Below are positions 43,087 through 51,775 of a stretch of 64,000 nucleotides of DNA, piece by piece. Source of the stretch: UBA6522 sp965204155 (GTDB lineage: Bacteria > Pseudomonadota > Gammaproteobacteria > Steroidobacterales > Rariloculaceae); contig OZ241971.1 in assembly GCA_965204155.1 (NCBI GenBank), positions 310,001 to 374,000 of the forward strand, read 5' to 3'. A program made the position numbers and the translations under genes. The stretch's first letter is position 1. The number at the start of each line of letters is the position of its first letter. Under the pieces are notes generated by a model. It made no database searches, was not told the DNA's origin, and saw nothing but the letters and a program-made list of their open reading frames with translations.

Positions 43087-43559
43087 TTAAGCCGCATGAT
43101 GTCGCGCGAGGTGGCAAACCCTTTCGCGCTGAGCGCCGCGCGCATCATCCCGAACGCCCGGTCCCGCTATCCTTCGGTCCGCTCGTCGAATCCGATGCCG
43201 TCGCGAACGTAGGGCCTGGTGTTGCCCCACCGCCGCCACTCGGCACTGTCCACGGGAAACAGGACCTTGTCGCGCTGCTCCCGCGTGAGCGAGTTCAGGA
43301 ACTCCGTTGCGGCCTGCATCAGCGTCGCATTGGATTCGACCTCGGGGCCGCCGACGGAGTAGAGGCCCTGCACGGGCGATCCGTCGGTGGTCACCCCGAC
43401 GAACGGCTCGCCGGCCGCGTCGATCACGGGCTGGCTTTGTTCCGGACTGCCCCTGAACGCGGACTGGAATTCCTGTCCGGGGGCGATGGCACTGAAGCAC
43501 GCCGCCGCGACGCTCACGCAGAAGGATTTTCTCCGGTTCGTCCGGAAACTCCTCGACAT
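43087..43559 (-). pseudogene. Decayed DUF3500 protein gene
   Basis: From ATG 43559 the frame encodes a signal-like N-terminus, then ATEFLNSLTREQRDKVLFPV and EWRRWGNTRPYVRDGIGFDE, typical of the start of DUF3500 proteins. It is interrupted by TAG at 43169-43167 where the family usually has Gln, continues in frame as RDRAFGMMRAALSAKGFATS and RDIMRLNE, and then loses similarity near 43087. It therefore carries both a nonsense mutation and a 3' deletion. It lies 52 nt downstream of the DUF6152 gene. Confidence 0.72.
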
Positions 43560-43611
43560 TGATGCTCTTGCCGAGCGCGCGTCACTTTGCCCTGCCCGGC
43601 CGGCCGGCCGG

Positions 43612-44022
43612 TCAATTGGACGCCGTTTCGTCTTCCCCGAGATCCTCCGTGTAGAGAAACCCGTCGGCCGGCCGCTCGATGGTGCGAACGTAGAGTTGCT
43701 CGGACTGGCGCCGTGCGGGCATGCCCGTGACTACCAGCCAGTCGCCGGGCTGAAGTGTGGAGCGGGAAAAACCGTCCTCGACCAGTTCCCAACGGTCGTC
43801 CAGCAGTAGGCGCCACTCCTCGGTCTCTCCGGCATCGTTGACGACGTTGGCGGTGACATACGGGTGCGGGTTGATGAACCTGAATTCCTTCACCAGCGCT
43901 TCCACGGTGATGTAATTGTCAGGGTTGTAGTCCGCATCGATCGCATGATGTGCGCCGGCGATTCCCGCGTGCGCCATCAATCCGGAAGCCAGCGCAGCCA
44001 AGGCCATACGATTCAGTTTCAC
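43612..44022 (-). CDS. DUF6152-family secreted protein
   Basis: A 136-residue exported protein. The signal peptide MALAALASGLMAHAGIAGAH is followed by HHAIDADYNPDNYITVEALV, the HHxxxxxyd signature of DUF6152, and then EFRFINPHPYVTANVV and LQPGDWLVVTGMPAR. Members are small periplasmic beta-proteins of unknown function, often next to DUF3500 genes, as here. Confidence 0.8.
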   Translation of the reverse strand: MKLNRMALAALASGLMAHAGIAGAHHAIDADYNPDNYITVEALVKEFRFINPHPYVTANVVNDAGETEEWRLLLDDRWELVEDGFSRSTLQPGDWLVVTGMPARRQSEQLYVRTIERPADGFLYTEDLGEDETASN

Positions 44023-44169
44023 TGTGTTTCCTCCAAACCCTCTTTCAGGTTCCTCATGCCGGATCCATTTCTGCGGAATGCCACATTACGGCATGGTTAC
44101 GGCTTAATTGAAGCGCATTCAACCCAGCGTTCGGCGTCCATCGTACACCGGGTACGCCCGCTCAAGCGT

Positions 44170-45022
44170 CCGGATCGTCAGCGTACAACAAAACGGTTTG
44201 TCGAGTCTTCGAAACATCCGGATGGCAAGTCCACGCCAATGTGCAGGCCAGGATCCTTGGGCTTCAGTGTTACGTTCACACCATGCAGCTTGGCAACCAC
44301 CGCCACCACGCTCAAACCCAAGGCCGTTGCCCTCCGAGTCTGCGTGCGTCCTCCGGGATGCCCGGCCCGGAATCGGACACAAGGATTCGGGGACCTCTGT
44401 CGCTGCCCTCGATACCCACGGTCACGGTTCCTCCGGACGGCGTGTACCTGACCGCGTTGTCGGCCCGATTGGAGACGGCCCGGGAAATCAGGTCCTGATC
44501 CCCGACGAACTCCCGCTAGCCGTTCAACTGGCTGCAGAGGGTGATGCCCTTCTCGGCGGCCACGGGCCAATAGAACTCCACGATGTCGGTAATGACGTGA
44601 TGCAGGTTCATCGGCTCGAAATCCCGGGGGTGGGCCCCGGGTCGATCCGGTCCATCATCTCGTTCAGCTTGACGGTCAGGCGGTCGAATTTGTCGTTCGT
44701 GTCGTCGACCGGCATGCGGCTGGCGAGGTTTCCGCGCCGGATCTCCCGGCTCGTCCCGGTGAGTGTTCTCAGCCGGGACGCGATGTTTTTCGACATCGGC
44801 AGGCTGCCTCCGACGCCGAGCCTCAGCATCAGGACGAACCTCCACAGCAGCACGGTGACCAGGATTTTCTCCAGTACGTGCATTGGGCCGATGTCGGTGC
44901 CACCGCCAGCCCGTCGTTTCCGTGCGCCAAATGGTCTGTGACATGCCCGGCCCGGCCTCCGCACGCCCCTTCATCACGTAGCGGACAACGTTTTGGTCCT
45001 TCTCGATGAGGAGTATTCTCAT
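44170..45022 (-). pseudogene. Fused remnant of a two-component system (response regulator plus histidine kinase)
   Basis: ATG 45022 begins MRILLIEKDQNVVRYVMKG, the first 20-odd residues of an OmpR-type receiver. The DNA then passes into another frame with a kinase membrane helix and HAMP domain (LRTLTGTSREIRRGNLASRM, NDKFDRLTVKLNEMMDRID). A further frame has the tail of the dimerisation region (FEPMNLHHVITDIVEFY) and then, after a stop, ATPase pieces (NADNAVRYTPSGG-like, VSDSGPGIPEDAR-like, LGLSVVAVVAKLHGV). The receiver core, the sensor and the phospho-acceptor His region are missing. Several frameshifts are present, so no functional product is expected. Confidence 0.75.
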
Positions 45023-45266
45023 TTCAGTGTACCCGGTCCGGTTAACGGGCAATCTGCAGGTCGACCATCCTTCAGGTTAGCGCCACTCGAGCTATGGCAA
45101 CTTTTCGAGCGCATCAAGAAGTTTTCGTAGTCTTGCCGAGAGGTTTCCGAATGGTGCCAAGACTATGATGTTCTTCAATGCTTGTGTACAAACGCGCTTG
45201 AAGATGATGTCATTTGCTTCGGGATCTTCGATCCGGTCAACCACCCGCAACCTGAAGGGGAACACG

Positions 45267-46499
45267 ATGAACAAAGCAGTCGTCACGGGCCTGGCCATAC
45301 TCTTTGGCCTATCCGCGGGCCAGACAATCTCCGCCCAAGACCTAATCGTCACCAACGCGCGGGTCATCGTCGGCAACGGGCAGGTCATCCCGAACGGCTT
45401 TGTGGCAGTCCGAAGGGGAAGGATTGCAGCCGTCTCCGAAGGCTCCCCGACCGAGCCGGACCTGCCGGTGGTGGATGCGAGCGGCCTGTCGGTCATGCCG
45501 GGATTCATCGACGCGCATCGCCAGGTCATCCTCGGCGACCCCGGCGAGTGGATGGAAGACGCCGCGGAACACATGCAGGCGTACCTGGAGGCCGGGTTCA
45601 CAACCGTCCTGTCGGCGGGCGATCCCACCGAACCGATTCTGGAGCTGCGCGACCGGATCGATTCTCGCGAGATCACCGGGCCCCGCCTCCTTGTGTCGGG
45701 ACCTGTCGTTCTCGATCGTGACGAAGCCGGGGACGCCGCCGAGGCGGCGGTTCGCGAGGCGGTGCTGGAAATGACGCTGACCGCCGCCGACGCGATTGCG
45801 GCGGACATGCGCGGGGCGCCCGGGCGGCAGGTTGCCCATTTGCTGGCCGTTGCGCGGGACGAGGCCGATCGGCAGGGGCTTCTCACCCTGACGCATGTTC
45901 GGGATGTGGACGATGTCATGGAAGCCGTTGAGGGGGGGAGCGGTTACCTGACCGGCACCCCGCAATCCGGCGGACTGGATGAGGAGGCCGCGCGGCGGAT
46001 CGTCCAGCTCGGCCGGGACAATGCCGAGTACGGTCTGGTCATGACGTCCACGCTGGGCGTCTACGTGCCGGCGTTCGCCGACCGCAATGCGTACGTCGCG
46101 GCAAGCCTGGGAGAGGACAACGTACCTCGTCTCGGCGACCTCACGCCCTACCCGCTTGAGGCGCTCTCAAGCGCGCTCCAGGGCGTTGCGAACGCAAGAA
46201 TGCTTTGGGACGCCGGCATCATCTATGGATTCGGAACGGCTACGCCGTTTCCACCGGCCGATGCGCTTCGCCACGAACTCATTCCGCTCAGGCTGGCTTT
46301 CTCGAACCGCGACATCGTGCGCATGCTCACGAGATCGGGCGCTTACGCCGTTCGCCGCGACGACGCACTGGGTACGCTGGAACTGGGAAAGATCGCGGAC
46401 CTGGTCATCGTCGACGGGAACCCGCTGACGGACCTCGACGCGCTCTTTCGCATCGTGGCGGTGATCCGGACGGGACAGTTGGTGGTCGACAATCGATGA
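45267..46499 (+). CDS. Exported amidohydrolase-family protein with altered metal motif
   Basis: A 410-residue protein with AAGGGG before ATG 45267 and a signal peptide ending QTISAQ. Family features are LIVTNARVIVGNGQVIPNGF, VVDASGLSVMPGFIDAHRQ and, near the C-terminus, DDALGTLELGKIADLVIVDG. The usual HxH metal pair after MPGFIDA reads HRQ; a single C-to-G change would restore HRH. It also seems shorter in the middle than typical members. Activity is therefore doubtful. It probably forms an operon with the RidA-like gene 25 nt downstream. Confidence 0.82.
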   Translation: MNKAVVTGLAILFGLSAGQTISAQDLIVTNARVIVGNGQVIPNGFVAVRRGRIAAVSEGSPTEPDLPVVDASGLSVMPGFIDAHRQVILGDPGEWMEDAAEHMQAYLEAGFTTVLSAGDPTEPILELRDRIDSREITGPRLLVSGPVVLDRDEAGDAAEAAVREAVLEMTLTAADAIAADMRGAPGRQVAHLLAVARDEADRQGLLTLTHVRDVDDVMEAVEGGSGYLTGTPQSGGLDEEAARRIVQLGRDNAEYGLVMTSTLGVYVPAFADRNAYVAASLGEDNVPRLGDLTPYPLEALSSALQGVANARMLWDAGIIYGFGTATPFPPADALRHELIPLRLAFSNRDIVRMLTRSGAYAVRRDDALGTLELGKIADLVIVDGNPLTDLDALFRIVAVIRTGQLVVDNR

Positions 46500-46524
46500 A
46501 CCCATACCTCAGGAGAATAGAACC

Positions 46525-47022
46525 ATGACAATTCATCCGGCGAAGATTGCACGCGCCATTGCCTGGCCGACGCTGCTGGCCCTGGTGGCATCCCTTGCAT
46601 GGTCTCAGGATGCACCGCAGGTGCGGAAAGAGTACCTCATCGACGAATACGGCGAGCTGCGCGCCTTCTCCCGCGCGGTGGCCACCACGGGCGGCACGAT
46701 CGTATGGGTGGCCGGACATACGACGCTGACGGACGCGGACGGGAACGACATTTCGGGCGACTTCGAGGCCCAGACGCATGAACTGTTCCGTCTGATCCGC
46801 CTGCGGCTGGAACATTTCGGGGGTACGCTGTCGGACATTGTGACCATGACCGTCTACATCCAGGATGTGCGGGACGGCGACCGGTTCGTGGAGATTCGCA
46901 GCCAGTACTTCGACGAGGGCCGTTATCCTTCCAGCGCCCTGATCACCGTGGTGGGCTTCGCGCGCCCGGGCACCATGATCGAGATCAAGCCCACGGCCGT
47001 GGTCGGGACGGAGATCGAGTAG
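46525..47022 (+). CDS. Exported RidA/YjgF-family protein
   Basis: A 165-residue protein: signal peptide (AWPTLLALVASLAWSQD) followed by a complete Rid domain with FSRAVATTGGTIVWVAGHTT, DFEAQTHELFRLIRLRLEHF, DIVTMTVYIQDVRDGDRFVE and ALITVVGFARPGTMIEIKPTAV. In RidA enamine deaminases an Arg precedes the substrate-binding strand (PARSTV); here the position is PSSALI, so it belongs to a non-RidA subgroup with unknown, perhaps different chemistry. Periplasmic location and pairing with the amidohydrolase suggest a shared catabolic pathway. Confidence 0.85.
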   Translation: MTIHPAKIARAIAWPTLLALVASLAWSQDAPQVRKEYLIDEYGELRAFSRAVATTGGTIVWVAGHTTLTDADGNDISGDFEAQTHELFRLIRLRLEHFGGTLSDIVTMTVYIQDVRDGDRFVEIRSQYFDEGRYPSSALITVVGFARPGTMIEIKPTAVVGTEIE

Positions 47023-47487
47023 TGCGGGAGGCCTGCAAATGAAACCCGGACGAGGAAACAGCGGACAACCGTTTGATCGGCGCCGACCCGCGGCAAGTCC
47101 ACGTATGCGGTCACTCCTCCATCGTGCACCATCATGCGTTCCATGCGCTTTTCCGGCCCCGGACTCTCACTTGGCATGTCGCGGGCGGCGTCGGCGCGGG
47201 GTGTTCATCGTCCGTGCCATCAGTTTCGAGGCCGCGTCGGCGGCAGTGTCTGGCCGAACGGTCCGGCAATGAACAGAGAATCCAGCCCGCCGGAGGTTTG
47301 GCCGCCCCGGCACCGGGGCCGTCCGTCGATTTAGCTGATTGGTAATCGGGGCGTGGCGGGTAACGGCGTTCTACTTGGGCTAGAATATGGTCAAAATTTG
47401 AGAAGCACATGCTAAGTGAACGATGTTGCTGGGCCTGTCATGGAATACCTTATTAGTAGTGCTCACTCGCCACTGGGCCGCGCCGTC
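47023..47487. other. Intergenic region with transition to AT-richer DNA
   Basis: No supported gene. The first 300 nt are GC-rich with only shadow frames. From about 47385 the base composition drops and a single TTAGTAG motif occurs at 47453-47459, marking the start of the AT-richer accessory stretch. Confidence 0.45.
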
Positions 47488-47589
47488 ATGAAACTACTTA
47501 CAATCTTCGCGGCGGCATTGCCGCTCGTCGGATGTGGGGGCACTCTGGCAACCATTCCCTACTCCGTCGCACTGGCGGAGCAGACGTAA
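47488..47589 (+). CDS. 33-residue lipoprotein
   Basis: The frame MKLLTIFAAALPLVGCGG followed by TLATIPYSVALAEQT encodes a signal peptide with a clear lipobox (PLVGC) and only about 18 mature residues. An in-frame ATG at 47440 would prefix 16 polar residues and is less likely. Very short lipoproteins of this type include entericidin- and lysis-like peptides, but similarity is only in format. It is 40 nt upstream of a membrane protein gene on the same strand. Confidence 0.5.
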   Translation: MKLLTIFAAALPLVGCGGTLATIPYSVALAEQT

Positions 47590-47629
47590 GCGGTTTACCC
47601 GACCCATTAAGAGAGGAAAAAAAGAGAGA

Positions 47630-48253
47630 ATGAATATTCTGACCTACACCGCGCGATTCCTCGCTTTCGTGTTAATTCAATTTGTTGCGCTCTCGACGCT
47701 GACGCTCATCACGATCGGACCGCCGATAGTGATCTACGAATTTTTCCCCAATCTCTTGGGGTTCATGCGAAACTGGACAAATGAAGTAGCACTCTTCGAG
47801 CGTATTATCGGCGACATTGGATTTGTCGCACTCGTAGGCGCGCTAGGTATCGCCCCCTACCTGTTTAACAAGGCGGCTGATCTTGTTCCCACAGCACTCC
47901 GGTTGATCGGCATCGAATACCTCGCGATAACTCGCGATGATTGGTTGCTATCAAAGTCAACGTCCAGCGCCTTGGCTACAGTAGGCGAATTGCTAGCGCG
48001 GCGACGCCAAGGAATCGCGAATACCATTAGAGCTAGTTTCAGTCTACTCGTTTCTTTTGCGCTGCTAAGTGTCGCCCTGTCTTGGGCAAGCTTGCTCGTC
48101 TCTCCCAGATCGGTTGATGCGACGATACGTATAGACGGAGAAGTAATGCTTCAGTCAGTAGTCGAGGGATCCGAAATAGAATTCAATTGTATAAACGGTT
48201 CCGTACCATGCGGTGAATTTATCGTCGTCAGTCCCAGAAACAACCCCCAATAA
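47630..48253 (+). CDS. Multi-pass membrane protein of unknown family
   Basis: A 207-residue protein with GAGAGG/AGAGAG sites before ATG 47630. Helices include FLAFVLIQFVALSTLTLITI, IGDIGFVALVGALGIAPYLF and FSLLVSFALLSVALSWASLL. A short C-terminal extracytoplasmic segment has two Cys (FNCINGSVPCGEF) that could pair. Codon use is AT-richer than in the tra operon. No family recognised. Confidence 0.65.
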   Translation: MNILTYTARFLAFVLIQFVALSTLTLITIGPPIVIYEFFPNLLGFMRNWTNEVALFERIIGDIGFVALVGALGIAPYLFNKAADLVPTALRLIGIEYLAITRDDWLLSKSTSSALATVGELLARRRQGIANTIRASFSLLVSFALLSVALSWASLLVSPRSVDATIRIDGEVMLQSVVEGSEIEFNCINGSVPCGEFIVVSPRNNPQ

Positions 48254-48825
48254 GGTTGATGCCTAATCAGCACAATCAGCACGGGGGCGCGCGTGCCTTG
48301 AGGAACTCGTACGCCGACATCAGACTCCCGAGCCCGGTGCCGACGACAACGAAGGCGTGTTCCTCCCGGGTGTCGGCCACGACAACCGCTAGGGAACGCC
48401 ATCAGCCGTCCCATAACGATTGCGCCGCGTTGGCGACCTATTGCGTGTTGCGGTTGGAAACGGAGTAGTCGCCGATGCCACCCGATCCGGCCCATTCGGG
48501 GCGGAGCAGCGCATAAGGAGGCGGGGATTGAGCGCACGCGGATCAGATGGGTCCTGGCGTGTTGGCGGCCAGGAGGCTGCTGCCCACACAGATGGGCGAT
48601 GAGCGCCCGAACGGAGCCCCGCGCCAAGTTTAGTCCCCTGATTTCAGTTATCGGAACTTTGTTCGGGCTGTATTCAGCGAGCATCGGTAGAACACAGCGC
48701 ACCACAATCAGCCAGAGGAGCGTGATTCATATGAGTGGCGAGGACACGCTTAAGGATTTGCAGTAGCAGAAACTGTCTCCATAGGCGTGCGGCTCCTGTT
48801 GAAATAGACTTCAATCGGTCCATTC
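48254..48825. other. Gene-poor stretch with oxidoreductase remnant
   Basis: About 570 nt without an intact gene. The only recognisable content is a minus-strand dinucleotide-binding-like fragment at about 48260-48362. Confidence 0.45.
48260..48362 (-). pseudogene. Fragment of a FAD/NAD-binding oxidoreductase N-terminus
   Basis: A minus-strand frame reads HAFVVVGTGLGSLMSAYEFL, then KARAPVLIVLI. It fits the beta-alpha-beta GxGxxG entry of FAD-dependent (GMC-like) oxidoreductases (VVVGxGxGGxxxAyxL). It has no start, is only about 34 residues long and is surrounded by stops, so it is a degraded remnant. Confidence 0.4.
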
Positions 48826-49083
48826 CTAGACGGAGAATAGTGCAGCCCTGATAGGGGAAATCGCATGATCGCGCACGGCCGAAGCCAGATAGAGAGCGAT
48901 GTTTTCATGGTGAACTACGCCGACAAACAGGAAAACGACCAGGTAGCCGACGACAATGGCCTTGACGCGGTTTTGTGTACTACCGAAGAAACCGACAATC
49001 TCCGGAAACGCGTGCAAGCTCATGTTTGGATGTTCGCCGAGAAGCCGCCATGGCGAAGGGCCGAAGTTCCTATTGTTCGACAT
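48826..49083 (-). CDS. Small membrane protein coupled to MORN-repeat protein
   Basis: An 85-residue protein whose ATG (49083) overlaps the stop of the upstream MORN-repeat gene (TGATG), supporting coupled translation. One strong helix, VKAIVVGYLVVFLFVGVV, lies between a polar N-terminus and a short tail. No family recognised. It may anchor or export-assist its neighbour, but that is speculative. Confidence 0.6.
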   Translation of the reverse strand: MSNNRNFGPSPWRLLGEHPNMSLHAFPEIVGFFGSTQNRVKAIVVGYLVVFLFVGVVHHENIALYLASAVRDHAISPIRAALFSV

Positions 49084-50450
49084 CAATCGCAGCCAGCCAC
49101 GCAACGTCGGGATTCGATCTCGCCGTTCACCCAGACCGTCTCGCGCACTTCTCCGTCCACGGTTCCAAAAGTCGCCGTCCCGTCTAGCTCGCCGTTCACG
49201 TAGGGCCATTCTTCCCAGCCACCGTCAGACCGGTTCACAATCTGCGTACCGTGACGCATGTCATTCACATAGGGAGTTTGGGTTTCAACCACTAAACCGT
49301 CGTCGCCAGTCCAGATATCTGTCTCTATGCCGTGACGCATGCCGTTCACGTAGGGGGTCTCTGTCACGTTACCGTTGTTGCGGCGAACAGTCTGCGTGCC
49401 GTGTTCCACGCCGTTCACGTAGGGGACTTCATACCGAGTCTCGTTGATATACCAAATGTTCGTCCCGTGCAGCACGCCGTTAACAAAGGACGTTTGCCCT
49501 ACCCTGCCATCCGCATAACGGGTGAAGCTAGTTCCGTGTTCCACGCCGTTCACGTAGGGAGTTTCATTCACGGTGCCGTCCGCCGACCGCGAGTTACTCG
49601 TCCCATGACGCACGCCGTTCACCCAGGGAGTCTCCCTTACGAAGCCGTCTACCAACCGCAGAACCTGCGTGCCGTGAATCTTGCCGTTAACGTAGGGAAT
49701 TTGCGCCGTACCTGGCTGGTTTTCGAACCTGCTTCTGTAAAGGCCTGTGCCGGTGCCAAGGCCGTCAGAGCATTGTCCGGACCAGCTATCGATTTCGAGT
49801 GCTCCTGGATCTGGGCTCCAGACATAGCAATCCGGCAGGTTGCCAAGTTCCTTCCAGCAGCCTCGTCTCTCCGGGTTATCGGTGCAGATCGAGTCGGCGG
49901 TGACGCCCTCCGGCAATGTGGTTGCCTCTTGCCGCTGGGCTTCGGACGCTGTCGACATTGCCTGCTTTGCAGGCGCCTCTACCATCGCAGCATCGCGCCG
50001 CCACGCGACCAGCCCCTGCAATAGCAGGTCCGCGCAGTCGGTTGCGTCTCGGCCATCGTAGCGGCCGCCCTCCCAAAACACGATGTTGCTATTACCCGCG
50101 CCAATGTTCTCGAAGCGCGAATCGTCGCATTGCCCATCATTTGCATTCGGTCCGCCGTCATCGCCGAAGTCACCCGTTGCGAGCACGATATCGACGCGCG
50201 GGTCTACACCGTCGCGCCAGTTGATCAGCCCCTGCAACAACAGGTCCCGGCAGTCGGTTGCGTCTCGGCCGTCGTAGCGTCCGCCCTCCCAAAACACAAT
50301 GTTGCTGTTGCCCGCGCCAATGTTCTCGAAGCGCGAATCGTCGCATTGCCCGTCGTTGGCGTTCGGCCCCGTGTCATCGCCGAGCGGGTCTTGTGCGAGT
50401 GCGGCGCCCGAAAAGATCAATACCACCAGCGCGATTGCTTGCGTTCTCAT
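49083..50450 (-). CDS. Secreted protein with duplicated Asp/Cys module and MORN_2-like repeats
   Basis: A 455-residue protein with a signal peptide (AIALVVLIFSGAALAQ). Two almost identical modules of about 60 residues follow, each with NANDGQCDDSRFENIGAG, NSNIVFWEGGRYDGRDATDC and DLLLQGL; the DNA is nearly identical too, so the duplication is recent. After a Cys-containing linker come about eight repeats of the type TPYVNGVRHGTxxxRxxDG, matching the MORN_2 toxin-antitoxin-style repeat. The first module relates to that of the 42034 protein. The conserved acidic residues could bind Ca2+. Probable location is the periplasm or exterior. Confidence 0.8.
   Translation of the reverse strand: MRTQAIALVVLIFSGAALAQDPLGDDTGPNANDGQCDDSRFENIGAGNSNIVFWEGGRYDGRDATDCRDLLLQGLINWRDGVDPRVDIVLATGDFGDDGGPNANDGQCDDSRFENIGAGNSNIVFWEGGRYDGRDATDCADLLLQGLVAWRRDAAMVEAPAKQAMSTASEAQRQEATTLPEGVTADSICTDNPERRGCWKELGNLPDCYVWSPDPGALEIDSWSGQCSDGLGTGTGLYRSRFENQPGTAQIPYVNGKIHGTQVLRLVDGFVRETPWVNGVRHGTSNSRSADGTVNETPYVNGVEHGTSFTRYADGRVGQTSFVNGVLHGTNIWYINETRYEVPYVNGVEHGTQTVRRNNGNVTETPYVNGMRHGIETDIWTGDDGLVVETQTPYVNDMRHGTQIVNRSDGGWEEWPYVNGELDGTATFGTVDGEVRETVWVNGEIESRRCVAGCD
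50030..50405 (-). repeat. Tandem duplication of Asp/Cys module (about 190-nt unit)
   Basis: Two near-identical copies, about 50038-50175 and 50229-50390, encode the repeated module of the 49083 gene. Differences are mostly single-base changes, showing recent intragenic duplication. Confidence 0.8.
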
Positions 50451-51075
50451 GGATGCTTCCTCCGTTCCCCCATTAGCGAAGTAGCACGCTGAACATTGGC
50501 ACGCTCACCGCAAGGATTCCAGCATCGATCAGCGAAATTCGCGCACCGAGTTGGACAATCTGCCATGCGCACACAATGATATCGGTTCTGCATTCTGTCT
50601 CCGAGGAGCTACTACCTCGCGTGCATACGCGAAACTGCGGCAGACAATTCTCTATTGCTGCGAGTCTACTCTTCTCGCCGTTTTCGCTCCACAACGTATG
50701 CCAGGACGAGATCGGTGATGCGGATACACTGATGTGTGCTGAGGGTATCGGATTGCGTTCGACGATCTGATGGAGCAATTGAGATTGGATGTCGCGACCG
50801 TATGCGGTCGCGGTCTTGCCTTTGTTCGTGTGCCCCTTCAGAGTTATCCGGGCGTCAGGGGAGCAGATTGACGCTCCTGGAAGCGGTGGATAAAATCGAA
50901 TGCTTGAAAGAGCAAGCGCCGAAGGATAGTAGCTTCTCGCGTAGCTTAGCGTCAATTGAGTTTGTTGGAGAACTGCCGCAGATGTCGGGCGTAGGCCAAT
51001 CTCTAGCGAGCTGTCCTAACAGCGATCAAGCGGTACTGCGTTCAGAAGAACCGCAGTGCTTAAGCCCTTAGTCGA
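50451..51075. other. Intergenic, AT-richer, no supported gene
   Basis: Several short frames exist on both strands, none with a ribosome-binding site plus protein-like composition. A plus frame near 50870-51000 (TLLEAVDKIECLKEQAPKD) looks helical and could be a fragment. Confidence 0.4.
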
Positions 51076-51336
51076 ATGAGCGGGACCGATTGGACCAAGT
51101 TCGCGATCTGGGCGTCCGGCGTGTGCGAACGGTATAGCCGCTGGCGAAAGATGACTTTCCAAGAGCGGGTTGAACGGTACTGTAGAGAATCGAATATCTC
51201 TGTCGTCTTTCACGACAACGATAAATTTATGGTAACGATAACTGAGAGCGAATATGGCCATGAGCAGGTAAAGCGAATTCGCGACCGGCTAAGGCGAACG
51301 AGATGGATAAGGAAGCTGGCGTTTGCGCGGTCTTGA
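51076..51336 (+). CDS. Possible 86-residue hypothetical protein
   Basis: A charged, soluble frame (TDWTKFAIWASGVCERYSRW, MTFQERVERYCRESNISVVF, ERIRDRLRRTRWIRK-like). The composition is protein-like, but there is no clear ribosome-binding site and no family match, so it may be a real small gene or a remnant. Confidence 0.38.
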   Translation: MSGTDWTKFAIWASGVCERYSRWRKMTFQERVERYCRESNISVVFHDNDKFMVTITESEYGHEQVKRIRDRLRRTRWIRKLAFARS

Positions 51337-51775
51337 CAAGCGGTCTGATGGAGTAGTTTGCGAGGAAGGGATGACTTGGACGATGCTCGCGAAAGATGAC
51401 TGCGGAAATGCTAGGTGGCTCAACTATTCGTTCGGCGGCTATCCCGAAGACTTTGATTGTCCCGCGATTCGGATCTGTGCGATTTCTCTGCTCAGGCAGA
51501 AGGTCTCGTAGAAAGTCATCAACGTCGTGCTCGGTACGTTGGTTGAACCCGCAGCGTCGCAGACCGGGTGCGCACTAACGATACTTGGCAAGCGGCAGCG
51601 CGGTTGGGTGGGACGCATGTACACGGTCGGCGGGTACGCCGCTAGGAGCATTTGACGTCGGTGATCGAGAAACTGAGGAAGATATGACGAAGACCTCCGC
51701 CCACGACAGATGCGAGGGGAGGGTTCACGTTCGCCCCGTCCCGAAGGTTGTACACCATAGGGGAGATGCGCCCGA
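51337..51775. other. Intergenic, only weak short frames
   Basis: A 46-residue frame starting ATG 51371 (MTWTMLAKDDCGNARWLNYS) has a purine-rich GAGGAAGGG directly before it, too close to be a good ribosome-binding site. Nothing else is supported. Confidence 0.35.

Noticed and set aside
39087..43559. TAG recoding suggested by two in-frame ambers
   Set aside because: TAG ends several intact genes (choice-of-anchor-B, traL, traI), so it is an ordinary stop; mutation is simpler.
47039..47345. Short plus-strand frames after the RidA-like gene
   Set aside because: Arg/Pro-rich composition, no ribosome-binding site, and overlapping alternatives in all frames: typical high-GC noise.
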